A stretch of DNA of 7,211 nucleotides, taken from assembly GCA_012837465.1 (NCBI GenBank), contig DURG01000391.1, positions 1 to 7,211 of the forward strand, written 5' to 3'. Every line of letters starts with the position of its first letter. Within the stretch, counting starts at the first letter, position 1. The notes below the pieces were generated by a model. It made no database searches. It was not told the DNA's origin and was given only the letters and a program-made list of their open reading frames with translations. Positions 1-7,211 of the stretch are shown here, piece after piece. This stretch comes from Propionibacterium sp. (GTDB lineage Bacteria > Actinomycetota > Actinomycetes > Propionibacteriales > Propionibacteriaceae). A program made the translations under genes and the position numbers.

Positions 1-19
1 CGGGAGGATCATCCTCCCG
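1..19 (-). terminator. Candidate terminator hairpin downstream of hppA (at window edge)
   Basis: Bases 1-9 and 11-19 are perfect reverse complements (CGGGAGGAT / ATCCTCCCG around a single central base). In RNA this would fold as a stem of about 7 bp with a 5-nt loop. It lies 19 nt past the hppA stop codon in the direction of hppA transcription. The window ends at the outer edge of the stem, so a following U-tract cannot be checked. Being fully symmetric, it could serve either strand or be a protein-binding palindrome. Confidence 0.5.
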
Positions 20-38
20 CCCCGCCTCCGTGTGTGGA

Positions 39-2555
<2,517 letters not shown>

Positions 2556-2560
2556 ATTGA

Positions 2561-2566
2561 CCTTCT
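2561..2566 (-). promoter_or_regulatory. Ribosome binding site of hppA
   Basis: AGAAGG on the minus strand lies 5 nt before the ATG at 2555. It decides between this start and the in-frame upstream ATG at 2666. The short start also places the lipoprotein-type signal exactly at the N-terminus. Confidence 0.75.
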
Positions 2567-2605
2567 TCTCCCTTGAAACAGGTCGGTGGCGATGTGCCGT
2601 CGGGA

Positions 2606-2633
2606 AACATACTACTGAGGGTAGTAATGACAA
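2606..2633 (-). promoter_or_regulatory. Candidate sigma-70-type promoter of hppA
   Basis: On the minus strand, TTGTCA (2633-2628, five of six matches to TTGACA) and TATGTT (2611-2606, four of six to TATAAT) are separated by 16 nt. Transcription would start near 2599, giving a leader of about 44 nt before the hppA ATG. It is the only stretch upstream of hppA where both boxes are recognisable, in a locally AT-richer patch. Predicted from sequence only. Confidence 0.5.
2610..2626. promoter_or_regulatory. Inverted repeat TACTAC-N5-GTAGTA, candidate operator of hppA
   Basis: TACTAC (2610-2615) and GTAGTA (2621-2626) are perfect 6-bp inverted half-sites around TGAGG. The dyad covers almost the whole spacer between the candidate -35 and -10 boxes of hppA, where a bound repressor would block RNA polymerase. 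TACTAC/GTAGTA half-sites resemble operators of BlaI/MecI-family repressors, but no such regulator is encoded here and the resemblance is only suggestive. Confidence 0.4.
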
Positions 2634-2764
2634 TTTCAGGACCCCCTCTGTTCGCTCAACCATCATGTTTACGGTGCCACCGCACCGCGCCTGCCGGGCG
2701 TGCCTGAATCCTCATGGGCTGCTGGCGTGGCCGACGACACCGAGCCCCAGCGGTAGGAATGTCA

Positions 2765-2794
2765 AAGCCCCCACGCCGGGTGGCGTGGGGGCTT
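2765..2794 (-). terminator. Rho-independent-type terminator of the SRPBCC gene
   Basis: A perfect 13-bp stem (2765-2777 with 2782-2794) encloses a 4-nt loop, with a run of five G-C pairs near its base. It begins 22 nt after the stop codon of the minus-strand SRPBCC gene. On the minus strand the stem ends in CTTT followed by GACA, a short U-tract typical of high-GC actinobacteria. It separates the SRPBCC gene from hppA, so hppA most likely has its own promoter. Confidence 0.8.
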
Positions 2795-2815
2795 CGACGC
2801 GATCAGTGAGTCAGG

Positions 2816-3214
2816 TCAGGCCTGCTCGTCGAGTTGCTGCAGCGCCGTCTCCCAGCGCTCGGTCAGTTGGTCCGGGGAGTAACCGCCCTCGAACAGTTCC
2901 TGCGTGAGGTCCAGTTCGGTCTCGCCGTCGACTGCCTTCATCTTGAGGTCGACCAGCGTGCGCGGGGCGCCGTCTTCAGCGTGCCACGAGAAGCGGATCT
3001 GCTCCATGGGATGGAAGGTGCGGGTGACGCCACAGGGGCCATCGGTGGAGACCCAGTCATCGCCCTTCTGCCCAAGCTGTCCGCCCTTGCCCAACAACGG
3101 TTCGGCGCCTTCAGGCTGCATGAGTGCAGCCCATACCTTTTCCAGCGGTTTGGCGACCCGTCGGGTCACCTTCACGCTCTTGATCTCGGCCGTTTCCTCC
3201 ATAACAGCATCCAT
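2816..3214 (-). CDS. Small SRPBCC (START/AHSA1-like) domain protein
   Basis: A 132-residue soluble protein with no signal peptide or membrane segment, made of one SRPBCC-fold domain. The order is typical: a first strand with VTRRVAKPLEKVWAAL (about 16-31), a loop with the glycine-rich LLGKGGQLGQKG (40-51), central strands with RTFHPMEQIRFSWH (65-78), TLVDLKMKAVDGETELDLTQ (86-105), and a C-terminal amphipathic helix ending in ERWETALQQLDE (119-130). The family binds hydrophobic ligands in a cavity or, in Aha1-like members, contacts chaperones; no ligand or partner can be named from this sequence. The ATG at 3214 was chosen because AGGAGGT lies 9 nt upstream; a second in-frame ATG at 3202 is possible. 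The gene has its own terminator and is divergent from the PPDK regulator, so any link to pyrophosphate metabolism is only positional. Confidence 0.85.
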   Translation of the reverse strand: MDAVMEETAEIKSVKVTRRVAKPLEKVWAALMQPEGAEPLLGKGGQLGQKGDDWVSTDGPCGVTRTFHPMEQIRFSWHAEDGAPRTLVDLKMKAVDGETELDLTQELFEGGYSPDQLTERWETALQQLDEQA

Positions 3215-3223
3215 CAGTGATGC

Positions 3224-3230
3224 ACCTCCT
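3224..3230 (-). promoter_or_regulatory. Ribosome binding site of the SRPBCC gene
   Basis: A perfect AGGAGGT on the minus strand, 9 nt before the ATG at 3214. It favours this start over the ATG four codons further in. Confidence 0.8.
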
Positions 3231-3269
3231 GGGGTACTACGGGCAACGACTACGGTGCCCTGGTGACCC

Positions 3270-3275
3270 AGCCTA
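3270..3275 (-). promoter_or_regulatory. Candidate -10 box of the SRPBCC gene
   Basis: TAGGCT on the minus strand matches the actinobacterial TAnnnT -10 pattern and would give a leader of about 50 nt. No convincing -35 hexamer lies 16-18 nt upstream. The identical hexamer occurs upstream of ppdK at 4305-4310. Confidence 0.35.
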
Positions 3276-3276
3276 T

Positions 3277-3304
3277 CCCGCCCTCCAAGGGCTCGGAAGG
3301 CGGG
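3277..3304. repeat. Imperfect inverted repeat in the divergent intergenic region
   Basis: CCCGCCcTCC (3277-3286) pairs with GGAaGGCGGG (3295-3304): 9 of 10 pairs, with an 8-nt centre. It lies between the candidate -10 of the minus-strand SRPBCC gene and that of the plus-strand PPDK regulator, where a shared operator could sit. A GC-rich dyad of this quality can also arise by chance in such DNA. Confidence 0.35.
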
Positions 3305-3332
3305 GGCGGAAAGAACTTCGGGATCGCCAAGC

Positions 3333-3338
3333 TAAGGT
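3333..3338 (+). promoter_or_regulatory. Candidate -10 box giving a leaderless PPDK-regulator transcript
   Basis: TAAGGT fits TAnnnT and ends 6 nt before the ATG at 3345, so the predicted transcription start is the A of the start codon. This is the usual spacing of leaderless actinobacterial genes. There is no good Shine-Dalgarno sequence; the best is GGTGG, 4 nt from the ATG and overlapping this box. No clear -35 is visible. Confidence 0.4.
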
Positions 3339-3344
3339 GGCGGC

Positions 3345-4250
3345 ATGTCAGCAGAGCCGCTGGAAATCCACATCATCGCCGACTCCACGGGTGAGACCGC
3401 AGCCCGCATCGCCCGCGCCGCGATCACCCAGTTCCCCAGCCGGGAGTTCAGCCTGGTGCGGCACCGCAAGATCAGCACGACGGCCGGGCTCCTCAAGGCC
3501 CTCGAGTCCATCAAGGAGCGCGCTGAGCAGGGCCCCATCGCCGTCTTCTTCACGCTGGTCCGCGAGGAATCGGCGGAGATGGTCACGGCCTTCTGCAAGG
3601 ACATCGAGGTACCCCATGCGGACCTCATGACCCGCGCCGTGAACGCGCTCGAGGAACTCACCGGCATCGAGTCGGAGGAGGTTCCGATGCGGCCCCTCGG
3701 CGTCGAGGCCGAGTACTTCGTGCGCATGGCCGCCATCGACTTCGCGGTGCGCAACGACGACGGTTCGCTACCCGAGATGCTGCGCGAGTGCGACATCTGC
3801 CTGGTCGGCCCGTCGCGCTCCGGCAAGACGCCGCTGTCGATCTATCTGGGCTACCTCGGCTACAAGGCGGTCAACGTGCCGCTGGTGCCGGGCATCGCGC
3901 CCCCGAAGGAGCTGTGGGAGCTCGACAAGTGGCGCATCGTCGGCCTCACGATGGACGCCGAGCGGCTGCTCAAGATCCGCGGCGAACGGGTTCGGGGCAT
4001 GGGTGGCTTCGGCACCAAGGACGGCTACGCCGACCTGGTCAAGATCTACGACGAACTTGACGAGATCTCCGCCGTGCAGCGCAAGCTGGGCTGCCCCGTC
4101 ATCGACACGACGGGCGTGGCCATCGAGGAGGCCGCCTCCCGCATCGTGGACTACGTCGACGACCGGGCCCGCAAACACGGCCAGCGGCTACGAAAGCCCC
4201 CTGGCGTGGTGCGTTCCTCGGGCGACGCGTGGACGCCACTGGGGCGGTAG
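3345..4250 (+). CDS. Pyruvate,phosphate dikinase regulatory protein (bifunctional kinase/phosphorylase, DUF299 family)
   Basis: A 301-residue cytosolic regulator of the DUF299 (PDRP/PpsR) family. Such proteins inactivate PPDK by ADP-dependent phosphorylation of an active-site threonine next to the catalytic histidine, and reactivate it by Pi-dependent dephosphorylation that releases PPi. The N-terminal signature IHIIADSTGETAARIARAA is at 8-26. The nucleotide-binding P-loop GPSRSGKTPLSIYLG is at 155-169, followed by NVPLVPG (177-183). The C-terminal part has VIDTTGVAIEEAA (252-264). It is slightly longer than the usual 270-280 residues because of a basic C-terminal tail (about 275-301). The paralogous subgroup acts on PEP synthetase (PpsR in E. 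coli); the neighbouring gene is ppdK, not ppsA, so PPDK is the likely target. The ATG at 3345 starts just before the conserved N-terminal strand. It lies 122 bp upstream of ppdK on the same strand, so read-through co-transcription is plausible as no terminator lies between them. Confidence 0.94.
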   Translation: MSAEPLEIHIIADSTGETAARIARAAITQFPSREFSLVRHRKISTTAGLLKALESIKERAEQGPIAVFFTLVREESAEMVTAFCKDIEVPHADLMTRAVNALEELTGIESEEVPMRPLGVEAEYFVRMAAIDFAVRNDDGSLPEMLRECDICLVGPSRSGKTPLSIYLGYLGYKAVNVPLVPGIAPPKELWELDKWRIVGLTMDAERLLKIRGERVRGMGGFGTKDGYADLVKIYDELDEISAVQRKLGCPVIDTTGVAIEEAASRIVDYVDDRARKHGQRLRKPPGVVRSSGDAWTPLGR

Positions 4251-4304
4251 TTCCGTCGCGGGACTTATCCGCAACCCCGCCTCCGCGGCCTTGATGGCGC
4301 GCAC

Positions 4305-4310
4305 TAGGCT
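4305..4310 (+). promoter_or_regulatory. Candidate -10 box of a separate ppdK promoter
   Basis: TAGGCT fits TAnnnT and would start transcription near 4317, leaving a leader of about 56 nt before the ppdK ATG. The -35 region is not recognisable. If real, ppdK could be made in excess of its regulator, as expected for an enzyme and its modifier. Confidence 0.35.
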
Positions 4311-4321
4311 GGGGGGCAACG

Positions 4322-4345
4322 TGGGTGGCCAACGTCGGCCGCCCA
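4322..4345 (+). promoter_or_regulatory. Hairpin in the ppdK leader
   Basis: TGGGTGGCC (4322-4330) and GGCCGCCCA (4337-4345) form a 9-bp stem with one U-G wobble and a 6-nt loop. It starts about 6 nt after the predicted transcription start and ends 10 nt before the Shine-Dalgarno sequence. No U-tract follows, so it is not a simple terminator. A 5'-stabilising or translation-modulating role is possible. Confidence 0.4.
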
Positions 4346-4355
4346 GGGTGTTGTC

Positions 4356-4364
4356 AAAGGAGAT
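4356..4364 (+). promoter_or_regulatory. Ribosome binding site of ppdK
   Basis: AAAGGAGAT lies with GGAG ending 10 nt before the ATG at 4373. It selects this start over the in-frame GTG at 4325, which would begin inside the leader hairpin and has no Shine-Dalgarno sequence. Confidence 0.85.
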
Positions 4365-4372
4365 ATCCCCAC

Positions 4373-7021
<2,649 letters not shown>

Positions 7022-7026
7022 CCGCT

Positions 7027-7063
7027 GGTTGAGCCCGCGAGCTCTGCGAGCGGTGTCGAAACC
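7027..7063. repeat. REP-like imperfect palindrome (GGTTGAG...GTCGAAACC type)
   Basis: GGTTGA at the left end pairs with TC-GA-AACC at the right (GA bulged), and an inner CCGC (7035-7038) pairs with GCGG (7050-7053). The GGTTGAG...GTCGAAACC pattern around GC-rich arms matches my memory of an intergenic element dispersed in many high-GC actinobacterial genomes. Only one copy is in this window, so its repeat status cannot be shown here. Its right arm overlaps the left arm of the ppdK terminator by 6 bases. Confidence 0.5.
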
Positions 7064-7104
7064 CCCAAGCGCACAGGTCACCCGATCCTGCGCTTGGGGG
7101 TTTC
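7058..7104 (+). terminator. Strong terminator of ppdK
   Basis: A perfect 16-bp stem (7058-7073 with 7089-7104) contains a run of five C paired with five G, an AAA/TTT base, and a 15-nt loop. It starts 37 nt after the ppdK stop codon. The U-tract is only TTT followed by CCC, usual for high-GC genomes. It insulates the next plus-strand gene from ppdK read-through. Confidence 0.85.
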
Positions 7105-7169
7105 CCGTTCGCACCGGGGTCTGTGCGGCCGGGTACCTGAGTGCCATCCGCTCTGACTGGGCGTCGCCC

Positions 7170-7175
7170 TACACT
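7170..7175 (+). promoter_or_regulatory. Candidate -10 box of the gene starting at 7202
   Basis: TACACT fits TAnnnT and sits 26 nt upstream of the GTG start codon, which leaves room for a short leader with the Shine-Dalgarno sequence. No clear -35 hexamer is visible at 16-18 nt. Its position after a strong terminator and before a gene start supports it. Confidence 0.4.
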
Positions 7176-7188
7176 GGAAGCCAACTTC

Positions 7189-7195
7189 AGGAGGT
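7189..7195 (+). promoter_or_regulatory. Ribosome binding site of the gene starting at 7202
   Basis: A perfect AGGAGGT, 6 nt before GTG at 7202. Together with the upstream TACACT it marks a real gene start although only three codons are inside the window. Confidence 0.75.
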
Positions 7196-7201
7196 GGGTC
7201 G

Positions 7202-7211
7202 GTGACCAACG
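7202..7211 (+). CDS. Start of an unidentified gene, cut by the window end
   Basis: GTG ACC AAC G (Met-Thr-Asn...) follows a perfect Shine-Dalgarno sequence at 6 nt. Only three full codons are visible, so neither product nor family can be stated. The ppdK terminator and a promoter-like box upstream suggest an independent transcription unit. Confidence 0.6.

Noticed and set aside
2556..2666. Extending hppA to the in-frame ATG at 2666 (37 extra residues)
   Set aside because: The extension would cover the candidate promoter and dyad, has no Shine-Dalgarno sequence, and would bury the lipoprotein-type signal internally.
2640..2764. Possible small RNA or short gene between the hppA promoter and the SRPBCC terminator
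   Set aside because: I see no Shine-Dalgarno-preceded short frame and no promoter-terminator pair here; it is best left as plain intergenic sequence.
4325..4372. GTG at 4325 as the ppdK start (16 extra residues)
   Set aside because: It lies inside the leader hairpin without a Shine-Dalgarno sequence, and the extra residues resemble no PPDK N-terminus. The ATG at 4373 has AAAGGAGAT at the right distance.

Overview
The window is GC-rich, uses GC-rich third positions, carries strong AGGAGG-type ribosome binding sites and has TAnnnT-type -10 elements. This fits a high-GC Gram-positive actinobacterium. The gene content (a divergent H+-pyrophosphatase and pyruvate phosphate dikinase with its regulator) and the repeat near the right end make a member of the Propionibacteriaceae or a neighbouring family a reasonable guess. 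No taxonomic marker is present, so this is inference.

Layout, left to right. Positions 39-2555 (minus) encode a membrane-bound proton-translocating pyrophosphatase (hppA). A candidate terminator follows it at the left edge, and a promoter overlapped by a TACTAC-N5-GTAGTA dyad precedes it. A perfect 13-bp terminator hairpin at 2765-2794 ends the next minus-strand gene, a small START/AHSA1-like (SRPBCC) protein at 2816-3214. A 130-bp divergent intergenic region, holding an imperfect dyad, separates it from the plus-strand genes. These are the pyruvate,phosphate dikinase regulatory protein (3345-4250, possibly leaderless) and pyruvate,phosphate dikinase ppdK (4373-7021), separated by 122 bp that carry a candidate second promoter and a leader hairpin. 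After ppdK come a REP-like imperfect palindrome fused to a 16-bp stem terminator, then a promoter-like element, a Shine-Dalgarno sequence and the first 10 bases of another plus-strand gene.

The theme is pyrophosphate energy metabolism. PPDK interconverts pyruvate + ATP + Pi and PEP + AMP + PPi. The regulatory protein switches PPDK off with ADP and on again by a Pi-dependent reaction that itself releases PPi. The membrane pyrophosphatase hydrolyses PPi and pumps protons. Together they can drive PPDK towards PEP and recover part of the energy as proton-motive force. The families are known. The points most worth a second look are the lipoprotein-type signal on the pyrophosphatase, its divergent subfamily signature, and the dyad over its promoter. 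I found no clearly new system, no mobile element, no CRISPR array and no RNA gene. No gene-free stretch exceeds 300 bases.
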